From the NCBI RefSeq assembly GCF_036898465.1, contig NZ_JARUMJ010000001.1, positions 8,742,001 to 8,806,000 of the forward strand: 64,000 nt of DNA, given 5' to 3'. Source of the DNA: Streptomyces sp. B21-105 (GTDB taxonomy: Bacteria; Actinomycetota; Actinomycetes; Streptomycetales; Streptomycetaceae). Both the position numbers and the translations under genes were made by a program. Positions 18,179-26,737 of the stretch are shown piece by piece. Under the pieces are notes generated by a model. The model was given only the letters and a program-made list of their open reading frames with translations, did not search any database and was not told where the DNA came from. Each line of letters begins with the position of its first letter. Position 1 is the stretch's first letter.

Positions 18179-18862
18179 GTGGCGCTGCAGGAACGGGCCG
18201 TCCGGACGAGGCGGGCCGTCCTCGTCGCGGCCGCGGCGGTGTTCGCCGAGGTGGGGTACGAGGCTGCGACGATCTCTGAGATCCTCGCCCGGGCCGGCGT
18301 GACCAAGGGGGCGCTCTACTTCCACTTCTCCTCCAAGGAAGAGCTTGCGCAGGCCGTGCTGGCCAGCCAGCTGGACGCCGTCCCGGCCGTGCCCGCACGG
18401 GAGTTGCTGCTGCAGCAGGGGCTGGACGAGGCGTTCGTCCTGGCGCATCTGCTGTCGGTGGGCGATCCGCTGGTCCAGGGAAGCATCAGACTGACCGTGG
18501 ACCAGGGGGCGCCGACGGACGGGCTGGACCGGCGCGCGCCGATGAACGGCTGGATCGCGCACAACGCGGATCTGCTGGGGCGGGCGAAGGAGCGCGGCGA
18601 ACTGCTGCCGCACGTCGATGTGGCGGCCGCCGCGCGGATGTTCGTGGGCGCGTTCACCGGGGTCCAGGTGCTCTCCAAGATCATGACGGGGCACGCGGAC
18701 CTGCCGGAGCGAGTGGCGGACCTTCAGCGGCATCTGCTGGCCGGGGTCGCCGTGCCGGCCGTCCTGTTGCAGCTGGACACGTCCGCCGACCGGGGCGCCC
18801 GAGTGTACGAGGAGGCCGCGCAGGCCAGTTGGCCGACGGGGCAGCCCCGGGCCGCCGGATGA
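18179..18862 (+). CDS. avaR1: Gamma-butyrolactone/butenolide receptor, TetR superfamily (ArpA/ScbR/AvaR1-like)
   Basis: The product is 227 residues. The DNA-binding domain reads [17 protein letters not shown]...[25 protein letters not shown], where GALYFHF is the receptor-family recognition helix. Ligand-domain signatures include [32 protein letters not shown] and [20 protein letters not shown], all characteristic of true receptors. GTG 18179 follows GGAGG. The protein should bind autoregulatory elements and let go when it binds the hormone. The symbol is by analogy with the S. avermitilis gene next to aco; it could equally be a ScbR-type receptor. Confidence 0.85.
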   Translation: MALQERAVRTRRAVLVAAAAVFAEVGYEAATISEILARAGVTKGALYFHFSSKEELAQAVLASQLDAVPAVPARELLLQQGLDEAFVLAHLLSVGDPLVQGSIRLTVDQGAPTDGLDRRAPMNGWIAHNADLLGRAKERGELLPHVDVAAAARMFVGAFTGVQVLSKIMTGHADLPERVADLQRHLLAGVAVPAVLLQLDTSADRGARVYEEAAQASWPTGQPRAAG

Positions 18863-19097
18863 CCGGTGCCGCCCGGTCCCGGTGAGGGCCGTCCGGCGGG
18901 GCGGGCGTGAGCGGGTGGGCTCCGGTAGGGCAGGCGCATGCGGGACGGTGGTTGAGGGCGGGGCGGCAGGGGGAGGGGTCCGGGCGAACGGTTGTCCAAG
19001 GGTGTGGTCCCGCGTCCCCGGCCGAGAGGTGGGGCAGCGCCCCTGTCTTCCGACCACGCGTATGCCCACAGTGCAGGACCGACCCCGGGAGTTCGAG

Positions 19098-20333
19098 ATG
19101 GATACGAAGGCCTGCCCCTACGCCCTGGACGTGACCGGGCGCGATCTCGCCGGCGAGGCGGCGATGCTCCGGGCCGAAGGCCCGGCCGTGCGGGTGGAGT
19201 TGCCCGGGGGTGTGATCGCCTGGGCGGTGCTGCGGCAGCGCGAGGTGGAGCGGCTGCTGACCGATCCCCGGGTGTCGAAGGACGCCCGCCGGCACTGGCC
19301 GGAGCTGATCGAGGGGCGCATCACCGAGGAGTGGCCGCTGTACCCCTGGGTGATCAACGAGAACATGCTCTTCGCCTACGGCGCCTCGCACACCCGGCTG
19401 CGCCGGCTGGTGGCGGGGGCGTTCACCACGCGGCGTTCGGAGGCCATGCGGCCACGGGTGGCGCAGATCGCGGCCGAACTCGTCGACGGGCTCGCGGCGA
19501 ACCGGCCGGGGGAGCCCGTGGACCTGCGAACCTCGTTCGCGGAGCTGCTGCCGATGCGGGTGATCTGCGAACTGTTCGGGGTGGCGCAGGGCGAGGACAC
19601 CGACGCCCTGTGCGCGGCCCTGCACACGGTCTTCGGGACGACGATCAGCGGCCGGGAGATCGAGGCGGCCCGTCTGGAGGCCTTCGTACGGCTGTCGGAA
19701 CTGGTGAAGGCCAAGCGCGCCGAACCGGGCGACGACCTCACGTCGTTGCTGATCCAGGCCCGTGACCAGGAGGACCGGCTCACCGAGGAGGAGCTGCTGG
19801 GCACCCTCTTCCTCATGATCGCCGGCGGGCAGGACACCACGGCCGCCCTGATCACCAACGCGGTCGGCGCGCTGCTGCGGTGGCCCGAGCAGCTGGAGCA
19901 CGTCCGGACCGGCCGGGCGACCTGGCAGGACGTGGCCGCCGAGACCATGCGGGTCCACACCCCCGGGGCCTACTCGCCGATGAGGTTCGCCGTCGAGGAC
20001 ATCGATCTCGACGGCGTGCTGATCCGCAAGGGCGAGGCCATCCTCGTCAACTTCGCGGCGGGGGGCCGGGATCCGGAACGCTACGGGCCGCACGCCGAGC
20101 GGTTCGACGTCCTGCGCAAGGACCGCGACGGCCTCGGCTTCGGCCACGGGCCGCACCGCTGCCTGGGGGCGCCGCTGGCGGCAGTGGAGGCGGAGAGCGC
20201 CTTCGCCGCGCTCTTCGAGCGCTTCCCCCGTATGGAACTCGCCTGCGCGCCGGACGAACTCCTGCCGTTGCCCAGCTTCCTGATGAACAGTTACCGATCG
20301 CTTCCCGTCCGGCTCGCTCCCGGCCAGGCCTGA
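19098..20333 (+). CDS. cyp17: Cytochrome P450, probable hormone hydroxylase (Cyp17-like)
   Basis: The product is 411 residues of bacterial class I P450. The I-helix motif AGGQDTT lies at 242-248, the K-helix ExxR in ETMRVH, and the heme loop [12 protein letters not shown] contains the ligand C355. ATG 19098 with GGGAG is chosen over ATG 19062, which adds 12 residues with no ribosome site. It lies between the two receptor genes and needs ferredoxin partners encoded elsewhere. In avenolide synthesis Cyp17 hydroxylates the fatty-acid-derived chain at C-10; the assignment rests on gene order and not on a sequence feature unique to Cyp17. Confidence 0.83.
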   Translation: MDTKACPYALDVTGRDLAGEAAMLRAEGPAVRVELPGGVIAWAVLRQREVERLLTDPRVSKDARRHWPELIEGRITEEWPLYPWVINENMLFAYGASHTRLRRLVAGAFTTRRSEAMRPRVAQIAAELVDGLAANRPGEPVDLRTSFAELLPMRVICELFGVAQGEDTDALCAALHTVFGTTISGREIEAARLEAFVRLSELVKAKRAEPGDDLTSLLIQARDQEDRLTEEELLGTLFLMIAGGQDTTAALITNAVGALLRWPEQLEHVRTGRATWQDVAAETMRVHTPGAYSPMRFAVEDIDLDGVLIRKGEAILVNFAAGGRDPERYGPHAERFDVLRKDRDGLGFGHGPHRCLGAPLAAVEAESAFAALFERFPRMELACAPDELLPLPSFLMNSYRSLPVRLAPGQA

Positions 20334-20393
20334 ACCGGACATCGTCCCTTCGGTGTCGACGGCCGACGGGCAGGGGCCGTGGGCCGTGGGCCG

Positions 20394-20418
20394 AAGATAC
20401 CGAACGCACGGTTTACTT
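20394..20418. promoter_or_regulatory. Candidate autoregulatory element upstream of the second receptor gene
   Basis: ATACCG (20397-20402), 6 bases, then CGGTTT (20409-20414) match the receptor-site consensus AWACCG-N6-CGGTTT at all positions. The flanks AG and ACTT keep the wider pattern. It sits about 90 bases upstream of ATG 20508, so the gene is likely under receptor control. Confidence 0.65.
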
Positions 20419-20507
20419 CGGCGGCGCTCCGGTGGGATGCTCTCCCCGTTTTGCCGGACGCAGGACGCGGACCCCCGTCGTCCATGCAGGCTGGGGAGGA
20501 AGACCTG

Positions 20508-21143
20508 ATGGTCAAGCAGGCTCGGGCGGTCCGCACCCGCCAGGCCCTTGTCCTGGCGGCGGCCGAGGTGTTCGCCGCCGAGGGGTACGCCGGAGCGTCC
20601 CTGCCCGCCATCAGCGAACGGGCGGGGGTGAGCAACGGCGCCCTGCATTTTCACTTCGCCAGCAAGCACGACCTGGCGTCGGAGGTGGAGAGAGCGGCGG
20701 CGGACGGTGCGCAGCGCCTCGCGGAACGGTGCCGCGGCCGTGCCGACACGTTGCTGCAGTCGCTCGCGCACACGGCTTGCGGACTGCTGCTGGCGGTGGT
20801 CGCCGACCCCGTGATCCGGGCGGGGTTCCGGCTGAGCGGTGATCCCTCGCGCAAGGACGGAACGCGGCTGCTGCGCTGGTGGCAGGCGTGGGTGCGCGAG
20901 CTCGTCGCGCAGGCGCAGCGCGAGGGGGAACTCGCGCGGGGCGTCTCGGCCGACGTGGCGACGACCGTGATCGTGGCCGCGACGGCGGGCTTCGAGGTGA
21001 TGGGGGCGGCGGACCGCGACATGCTCTCCGTGGAGCGCGTGACGCAGCTGTGGACGTTCGTCATGCCCCGGCTGGCGGACTCGCCGGACCACGCCACGAC
21101 GACACCGCAACCGCGGACGCCGAGGGAGCAGCCGGTCGACTGA
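20508..21143 (+). CDS. Second butyrolactone-receptor homologue (TetR superfamily, pseudo-receptor-like)
   Basis: The product is 211 residues. Its N-terminal HTH parallels the first receptor (QARAVRTRQALVLAAAEVFAAEG; AISERAGVSNGALHFHFASKHDL) with GALHFHF in place of GALYFHF. The ligand domain keeps GELARGVSADVATTVIVAATAGFEVM and the Trp-rich RLLRWWQAWVREL but lacks LLPH. Such relatives (AvaR2, ScbR2, BarB class) often bind antibiotics or nothing and act as late regulators. ATG 20508 follows GGGGAGGAAG. Whether it responds to the hormone cannot be read from sequence. Confidence 0.83.
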   Translation: MVKQARAVRTRQALVLAAAEVFAAEGYAGASLPAISERAGVSNGALHFHFASKHDLASEVERAAADGAQRLAERCRGRADTLLQSLAHTACGLLLAVVADPVIRAGFRLSGDPSRKDGTRLLRWWQAWVRELVAQAQREGELARGVSADVATTVIVAATAGFEVMGAADRDMLSVERVTQLWTFVMPRLADSPDHATTTPQPRTPREQPVD

Positions 21144-21899
21144 CGGGGTCAGGCACGCTCCGCCGGCAGACCCTCACACGTGCACCGCCCCGGGGGGAGC
21201 GGAGTCGGCATACGCCCTGGTCGTCACCGGCATCGGCGGGCAGCTCCTCGACGCGCACCGGGCCCGCACGGGCTGCCGTCGCCTGACTCTCCGGTGAGGC
21301 GATAGCCATGCCTGCGCTAATATTCTTTACCGAGTGCTTACATTTGGCCGGGCGTCGACGCGTTCGGCCGTGGAGCGACGGCCGGCGGTCCGGCCACCGA
21401 CGTGAGGGAGGGCGTGCCATGGGTCGAGTCATCCCCGTGCGCGTCGACAACGCCGCTCGCGACCGCGTTCCCGATATCGGCGGTACCGGCCCGGGCGACG
21501 CCCCGCAGCGCTGACGCGTACGTCCGTCCGCCCGCACGCCGGGGTCCGCACCACCCGCGGCCGGTACTGCCCGCACGCGAAGCCGCTCTCCGCCCGGCGC
21601 GCCCTTCGGCCGCCAGGACGAACCGCGCACCCCGATCCCGCACACCGGCCGCCCCCCTCGGCGTCCCGGCAAGGAACCGCCTCGACGCCGCCGGCGCCGG
21701 CCCGCCCGATCCGTGCGGCGCCCGGGGCGGCGAGCGCACCGTCCGCGAAGTCCGCGCTCCTCACGGGCACCCGAACGATCCGCCCTGCTCCCGCAGGCCC
21801 GGGGCGCCGCCGCGCGCCCCGCGACCACAGCACACACGCACACCGCCGATCCCGACCGACGCGCCACCACCGATCCCGACCGACGGAGGACAGACGCCC
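21144..21899. other. Long gene-poor region before the antiporter
   Basis: The region has 756 bases with one small candidate gene (21419-21514). Around 21316-21345 there is an A/T-rich patch (CTAATATTCTTTACC) that stands out from its GC-rich surroundings and may be a promoter. The stretch 21515-21890 has a coding-like open frame joined to the antiporter gene, but its Arg/Pro-rich translation shows no domain. It is most simply a long 5' leader; I see no recognisable riboswitch. Confidence 0.4.
21419..21514 (+). CDS. Possible 31-residue small protein
   Basis: ATG 21419 has a good GGGAGGG ribosome site and opens a 31-codon frame (MGRVIPVRVDNAARDRV...) with mostly G/C third positions. It resembles no family I know. 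It could be a leader peptide for the antiporter gene 386 bases downstream or chance. Confidence 0.25.
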   Translation: MGRVIPVRVDNAARDRVPDIGGTGPGDAPQR

Positions 21900-23162
21900 G
21901 TGCATGACACCACCGCCCTGCTCATCGAACTCGGGGCGATCATCCTCGCCCTGGGCCTGCTGGGACGCCTGGCGGGCCGGGTGGGCTTCTCGCCCATACC
22001 GCTGTACCTGCTCGCCGGGCTGGCCTTCGGCCAGGGCGGCATCCTGCCCCTGGAAGCGAGCGAGGAGTTCATCGCGACCGGCGCCGAGATAGGGGTCATC
22101 CTCCTGCTGCTTCTGCTCGGCCTGGAGTACAGCGCCTCCGAACTCGTCACCAGCCTGAAGACCCAATACCCCTCCGGCGCGGTCGACTTCGTGCTCAACG
22201 CCGTCCCCGGAGCGGTCGCGGCCCTGCTGCTCGGCTGGGGGCCGGTCGCCGCCGTGGCGCTGGCCGGCGTCACCTGGATCTCCTCCTCCGGAGTCATCGC
22301 CAAGGTCCTCGGAGACCTGAGCCGGCTGGGCAACCGCGAAACCCCGGTCGTCCTCGGCATCCTGGTCATGGAGGACCTCTCCATGGCCGTCTACCTGCCG
22401 ATCCTCACCGCCCTGCTCGCCGGCGTCAGCCTCGCGGGCGGCGCCGTCACCCTGCTGATCGCCCTGGGCGCCGTAGGGGCCGTCCTGTACGTGGCGCTGC
22501 GCCACGGCCGCCTGATCAGCCGCGCGGTCTCCTCCGACAGCGCCGAGATGCTGCTGCTCGTCGTCCTCGGCCTCACCCTTCTGATCGCCGGCATCGCCCA
22601 GCGCCTCCAGGTCTCCGCGGCCGTCGGCGCCTTCCTGGTCGGCATCGCCCTGTCCGGCGAGGTCGCCGAGGGCGCCAGCAGTCTCCTCACCCCGCTGCGG
22701 GACCTGTTCGCCGCGGTCTTCTTCGTCTTCTTCGGACTGCACACCGACCCCGCGGCCATTCCGCCCGTCCTCTTCCCCGCCCTGGCCCTGGCCACCGTCA
22801 CCACCCTGACGAAGATCGCCACCGGCTACTGGGCGGCGCGACGTGCCCGGATCTCGGTCAAGGGCCGCTGGCGGGCGGGCGGAACGCTGGTCGCACGGGG
22901 TGAGTTCTCCATCGTCATCGCCGGACTCGCGGTCGGCGTCGAACCGCGCATCGGACCGCTGGCCACCGCGTACGTGCTGATCCTGGTCATCCTCGGGCCG
23001 CTCGCCGCCCGCTGGACCGAGCCCCTCGCCGGCCGTCTCACCGCGTCGCGGGCCGCCCCCGCCGAGGTGGCGGCCGAGGCCATCGGCGGCGCCGGCGACT
23101 TCGCGGACTCCGGGAGCGCCGGGACCACGGGGGCCGCCAGGGCGGTGCCCGCGCGCCGCTGA
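21900..23162 (+). CDS. Kef-type (CPA2) cation/proton antiporter membrane subunit
   Basis: The product is 420 residues with about 12 hydrophobic segments starting at the N-terminus (TALLIELGAIILALGLLGRL). CPA2 features are PIPLYLLAGLAFG, GVILLLLLLGLEYS and SSSGVIAKVL, with a C-terminal VARGEFSIVIAGLAV. It probably exchanges K+ or Na+ for protons. There is no cytoplasmic RCK domain; the partner regulatory subunit is encoded at 24421-24906. GTG 21900 has GGAGGA 9 bases upstream; reading further upstream adds 166 Pro/Arg-rich residues that I reject. Confidence 0.9.
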   Translation: MHDTTALLIELGAIILALGLLGRLAGRVGFSPIPLYLLAGLAFGQGGILPLEASEEFIATGAEIGVILLLLLLGLEYSASELVTSLKTQYPSGAVDFVLNAVPGAVAALLLGWGPVAAVALAGVTWISSSGVIAKVLGDLSRLGNRETPVVLGILVMEDLSMAVYLPILTALLAGVSLAGGAVTLLIALGAVGAVLYVALRHGRLISRAVSSDSAEMLLLVVLGLTLLIAGIAQRLQVSAAVGAFLVGIALSGEVAEGASSLLTPLRDLFAAVFFVFFGLHTDPAAIPPVLFPALALATVTTLTKIATGYWAARRARISVKGRWRAGGTLVARGEFSIVIAGLAVGVEPRIGPLATAYVLILVILGPLAARWTEPLAGRLTASRAAPAEVAAEAIGGAGDFADSGSAGTTGAARAVPARR

Positions 23163-23304
23163 GGCGACCGTGCACGGTTGAGGCGACCGCGCGCTGTCGA
23201 GGCGACGGCGTGCCGCGAGACGGTGCCACCCCCCGGACGGCGGCGTCCGCGGGCGACAGGGAGATAATCCGCAGGCGAGCACGTCCTCGCCGAACGGGGA
23301 GGCC

Positions 23305-24390
23305 ATGACCGACCGCAGCACGTCCGAGCCCTACCTCGACGGCTTCCAACGGATGCTCGCCGACGCCGTCGGCACCGGCCGCCGTCTCACCCGCGAGGAG
23401 GTCGAGTCCCGGCGGGAGCACGGCGCCTGGGCCGCCGAAGCCGGACACGACTGGCGCAGCCTCGTCCGGGCCCACCTCGTCGCCGGCCGGGAGGGCTGGC
23501 CGCGGGGGGCCGACCCGGCCGGCGTCCTCACCGTCGTCGAACAGGCGCTGGACGCGTTCGCCGACGGCTACGAGAACGCGCAGCGTCTCGTGATCCGCAA
23601 GGAGGAGGCCGCGCGCCGCGAGTTCATCGACGACCTGCTGCACGGGCGCGGGGACCCGGGACAACTCGCGGCGCGCTCCGAGCGGTTCGGGCTGCGCCTG
23701 TCCCGCGCGCACGCGGTCGCGGTGGCCGAGGGACCCGTCGAGTACGACGAGACGGACCCCGTCCCCCGCCGGGTGGCCGACGAACTCTTCGGCCGCTTCG
23801 AGCACCGCCGCATCCTGTTCACCACCAAGCACGGCCGGATGGTTTGCATCGCCCCCGGCGACCAGGACGAGGTCCTCACCCACTTCGCCAAGCACGCCTA
23901 CGCCGCCGCCCTGGGGCAGATCCAGGTCGCCGTCGGCCGCCCGAGACCCGGACCGGTCGGCATCGGCCACAGCTACGAAGAGGCGCTCAACGCCCTGGAC
24001 GTGGCCCAGCGCATGGCCCTCGACGAGCCCCTGCTGCGCGCCGCCGACCTGCTCGTCTTCCCCGTCCTCGCCCGGGACCGGCAGGCCCTGGTCGATCTGG
24101 TCCACAGCATCCTCGGGCCGCTCGAACGGGCCCGCGGCGGTGCGCAGCCGCTGATCACGACCCTGACGGCGTACTTCGACTCCGGCTGCGTGGCGGCGGC
24201 CGCCGCCCGGCAGCTCTCGCTGAGCGTGCGCGCCCTGACCTACCGGCTGGAGCGCGTCCACCATCTGACCGGCGCCGACCCCGCGGACCCCGGCCACCGC
24301 TACACACTGCAGACCGCGGTCATCGGCGCCCGACTGCTCGACTGGCCGACCAGACCGTTCCTAGAGACTGAGCGGGAGTGGCCGGCCTGA
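23305..24390 (+). CDS. PucR/CdaR-family helix-turn-helix regulator
   Basis: The product is 361 residues. Its central region (about 100-260) resembles the degenerate GGDEF-like domain of CdaR proteins. The C-terminal PucR HTH reads ITTLTAYFDSGCVAAAAARQLSLSVRALTYRLERV. Its targets are unknown. It lies 142 bases after the antiporter gene in the same direction, and its 3' end faces the antiporter regulatory subunit gene, so it may control cation transport or simply have inserted between the pair. ATG 23305 follows GGGGAGG. Confidence 0.85.
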   Translation: MTDRSTSEPYLDGFQRMLADAVGTGRRLTREEVESRREHGAWAAEAGHDWRSLVRAHLVAGREGWPRGADPAGVLTVVEQALDAFADGYENAQRLVIRKEEAARREFIDDLLHGRGDPGQLAARSERFGLRLSRAHAVAVAEGPVEYDETDPVPRRVADELFGRFEHRRILFTTKHGRMVCIAPGDQDEVLTHFAKHAYAAALGQIQVAVGRPRPGPVGIGHSYEEALNALDVAQRMALDEPLLRAADLLVFPVLARDRQALVDLVHSILGPLERARGGAQPLITTLTAYFDSGCVAAAAARQLSLSVRALTYRLERVHHLTGADPADPGHRYTLQTAVIGARLLDWPTRPFLETEREWPA

Positions 24391-24420
24391 GCGGTCCCCG
24401 AACGCGGAACGCCGTCGGGC

Positions 24421-24906
24421 TCACTCCCGTTCGAGGATCGCCGCGGCCGCGTCCACGCCCTCCCGGGTGCCGATCACGATCAGGATGTCCCCGCCCGTCA
24501 GCCGGAAGTGGGGGGTCGGCGACGGGATGGCCTCGGCACGGCGCAGCACCGCCACGATCGAGACACCGGTCTCGGTCCGCATCCGCGTCTCCCCGAGCAG
24601 CCGCCCGTTCCAGTGCGACGTCGCCGTCAGCGCGACGCGCTCCGCCACCAGACCCAGCTCGGTGGTCGACAGCAGGTTGGGACTGTGGTGCGTCGGCGTC
24701 ATCGCGTCGATGAGCGCCGCCGCCTCCCCGGAGGTCAGGCGCACCGACAGCGCGCAGTCGTCCGGATCGTCCTCCTGGTAGGCGTTCAGCGTCCGGGCTC
24801 CGTCGCGATGCGCGACCACCGAGATACGGCGCTGCTCCCGTGTGGTCAGGTCGTAGCGGACGCCGATGCCCGGCAACGGCGTACTGCTCAGGCGCGGAGC
24901 CCCCAT
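24421..24906 (-). CDS. Cation/proton antiporter regulatory subunit (KhtT-like, RCK-C domain)
   Basis: The product is 161 residues. The N-terminal half (about 1-75) contains LPGIGVRYDLTTREQRRISVV, typical of KhtT-like subunits. The C-terminal TrkA-C/RCK-C domain (about 80-160; LLGETRMRTETGVSIVAVLR and FRLTGGDILIVIGTREGVDAA) binds a small ligand, in relatives c-di-AMP or nucleotides. It should gate the antiporter at 21900-23162, although the two are split and convergent here instead of forming the usual tandem pair. GGGGGCAG precedes ATG 24906. Confidence 0.88.
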   Translation of the reverse strand: MGAPRLSSTPLPGIGVRYDLTTREQRRISVVAHRDGARTLNAYQEDDPDDCALSVRLTSGEAAALIDAMTPTHHSPNLLSTTELGLVAERVALTATSHWNGRLLGETRMRTETGVSIVAVLRRAEAIPSPTPHFRLTGGDILIVIGTREGVDAAAAILERE

Positions 24907-25148
24907 GACTGCCCCCAGTCCGGTTCAAGCGTGCTGCGATCGTTGTCGGCCCAGCCTAGGCGCTGGCGGGCCCTCCTTCGGGACGGGCGTGCTCATCGTC
25001 GCCGACTTCTGCGTCGGGGACGGCCGAAGCCGGGCTCGGCGCACCGGTGGCCGGATGGGAGAATCCGTGTTCAGGTCCACGCTGCCGTGGGGCCGGCGCA
25101 CCGCCCGCCGGCGTCCCTTCGGCACGGGGCCGGAAGGAGGCGTGGAAC

Positions 25149-25589
25149 GTGATCGAGTGGGTGTGCCTCAGGCAGGGCACCAGGCCCGTACCCCAGCCCG
25201 TCGCGACTCCTCTGGTGTGGGCCACCGCCTGCGTCGGCGCGCTGACACTGGTGACGGTGCACAACATGCTCGTGGGCTCGGACCGCCCCGGGCTCGCGCT
25301 GGCCGCGCTGTCCCTGCTGGCGGGCCTGCTGGGGCTGTGCGCCCGCTTCACCGCCGCCCCCGGCACGGCCCTGCTGTGCTGGCTGACTCTCAACGGCTTC
25401 GCCGTCCCGCCCGCCGGCACCCTGACCTGGACCGGCCACCGTGACACCTTCTGGCTGACCTGCCTGTGCGCCGCGACCCTCGTCGGCACGGCGGCCGCCA
25501 GGATCGGCCATGCCCGCGCCGCCTACCGTCGTCTCGCGTCCGCGGTCACCACGCCTGCGGACCCGGAGGACGAGCCCGACATGCTGTGA
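25149..25589 (+). CDS. Small integral membrane protein of unknown function
   Basis: The product is 146 residues with four hydrophobic segments (from PLVWATACVGALTLVTV; LALAALSLLAGLLGLCA; TALLCWLTLNGFAV; DTFWLTCLCAATLVGTAAA). The topology resembles the short four-helix sensor region of DUF4118/KdpD-like proteins, but no other domain is present. GTG 25149 is chosen because AAGGAGG lies 8 bases upstream. The start of an upstream extended frame is not supported. The 242-base gap on its left shows nothing else. Confidence 0.65.
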   Translation: MIEWVCLRQGTRPVPQPVATPLVWATACVGALTLVTVHNMLVGSDRPGLALAALSLLAGLLGLCARFTAAPGTALLCWLTLNGFAVPPAGTLTWTGHRDTFWLTCLCAATLVGTAAARIGHARAAYRRLASAVTTPADPEDEPDML

Positions 25590-25659
25590 TCCGCGGGCGG
25601 GCGGCCCGAGGTCAGGACCGGGCACGCACCTGGCACGCATCCGGCACGCGCGGAACGCC

Positions 25660-25750
25660 GGCCCCACCGGCCCCACCGGCCCCCACCGGTCCGGCCGGCC
25701 CCCACCGGTCCCGGCCGGCCCCCACCGGTCCGGCCGGTCCCGCCGGCCGG
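25660..25750. repeat. Tandem CCCCCACCGGTCCGGCCGG-type repeats
   Basis: About three to four copies of a 19-20 base unit lie in the 399-base gap 25590-25988. The unit contains ACCGGT and GGCCGG palindromes, so the RNA would fold strongly and may end transcription of the small membrane protein gene. The rest of the gap shows no gene. Confidence 0.65.
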
Positions 25751-25988
25751 CATCGATTCCTCGCCCGGCGCCATCGGGCACGGACGCGCGGCGGACCGTA
25801 CCGACTGCCGACCGCCACCGGGTTTCCCGGGCTTTCGCTGCTCACACGTGCTGCCGGGGCTGCCGGGAGGCGCGTCAGGGGTGTAGAGGGGCTTGAGGGG
25901 CGTGTGTGTGGAGCAGCGGCGAGTGGGCACTCAGTGGGGCGGATAGTCGCGCCCCGTCCCGGGAGCGCCCTGCCGAACGGAGAACGCG

Positions 25989-26666
25989 ATGACGGCGGAA
26001 GCATGGGCGCCGACGGCGCCGGCCCGGGCCTTCACGCCGCCGGGTGTGTACACGCCCCAGTGGGACACCCGGCTGCTGACGCGTGCCCTGTCCCGTGAGG
26101 ACCTCGGCTCCGCCACGGAGGTGCTGGACCTGGGCACCGGCTCCGGAGCACTCGCCGTTGAGGCCGCACGACTGGGAGCCCGGGTGACCGCCGTCGACAT
26201 CTCCCGGCTGGCCGTGCTGACCGCCCGGTTCAACGCGCTGCTGGCCGGCCAACGGGTCCGCTGCCGCCGGGGCGACCTCACCGCCGCCGTGTCGGGGCGC
26301 TCGTACGACCTGGTCGTGAGCAACCCGCCTTATGTGCCGTCGCCCGCCCTGCCACGCCGCGGTCTGGCGCGGGCCTGGGACGCGGGTCGGGACGGGCGCG
26401 TGTTCATCGACCGGATCTGCGCCGAGGCGCCCGCCGTCCTCAATCCCGGCGGCGCTCTGCTGCTCGTGCACTCGAGTCTGTGCGACACCCGGGCCACCCT
26501 GCGGCGACTGGCGGACGTCGGGCTGCGCGCCGCGGTCACCGACCGGGCCACCGTGCCGCACGGCCCGGTGCTGCGCTCCCGCCACCGGTGGCTCGTCCAG
26601 CAGGGCCTGCTGACGGGCGGCGAGCGCGGCGAGGAACTGGTGGTGGTCCGCGCCGAACGTGCGTGA
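25989..26666 (+). CDS. HemK2/PrmC-like class I SAM-dependent methyltransferase
   Basis: The product is 225 residues. The SAM-binding motif I reads VLDLGTGSGALAVEAA (about 45-60), followed by VTAVDIS and the NPPY motif (VVSNPPYVPSPAL, about 110) that marks methylation of an amide or amine nitrogen, as in glutamine methyltransferases of release factors. It is shorter than PrmC and lacks its N-terminal helical domain, so it belongs to the eukaryote-like HemK2 group. The substrate is unknown. GGAGAA precedes ATG 25989. Confidence 0.85.
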   Translation: MTAEAWAPTAPARAFTPPGVYTPQWDTRLLTRALSREDLGSATEVLDLGTGSGALAVEAARLGARVTAVDISRLAVLTARFNALLAGQRVRCRRGDLTAAVSGRSYDLVVSNPPYVPSPALPRRGLARAWDAGRDGRVFIDRICAEAPAVLNPGGALLLVHSSLCDTRATLRRLADVGLRAAVTDRATVPHGPVLRSRHRWLVQQGLLTGGERGEELVVVRAERA

Positions 26667-26737
26667 CGCCCGTGCGACGCGGGGGGAGAGACGCGACGCG
26701 AGAGGAGTGACGCAGGGGGAGTGACGCGTCGGGAGTG

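Noticed and set aside
21402..21899. 166 extra N-terminal codons for the antiporter
   Set aside because: Pro/Arg-rich and unlike any antiporter start. GTG 21900 has GGAGGA and begins directly at the first membrane helix.
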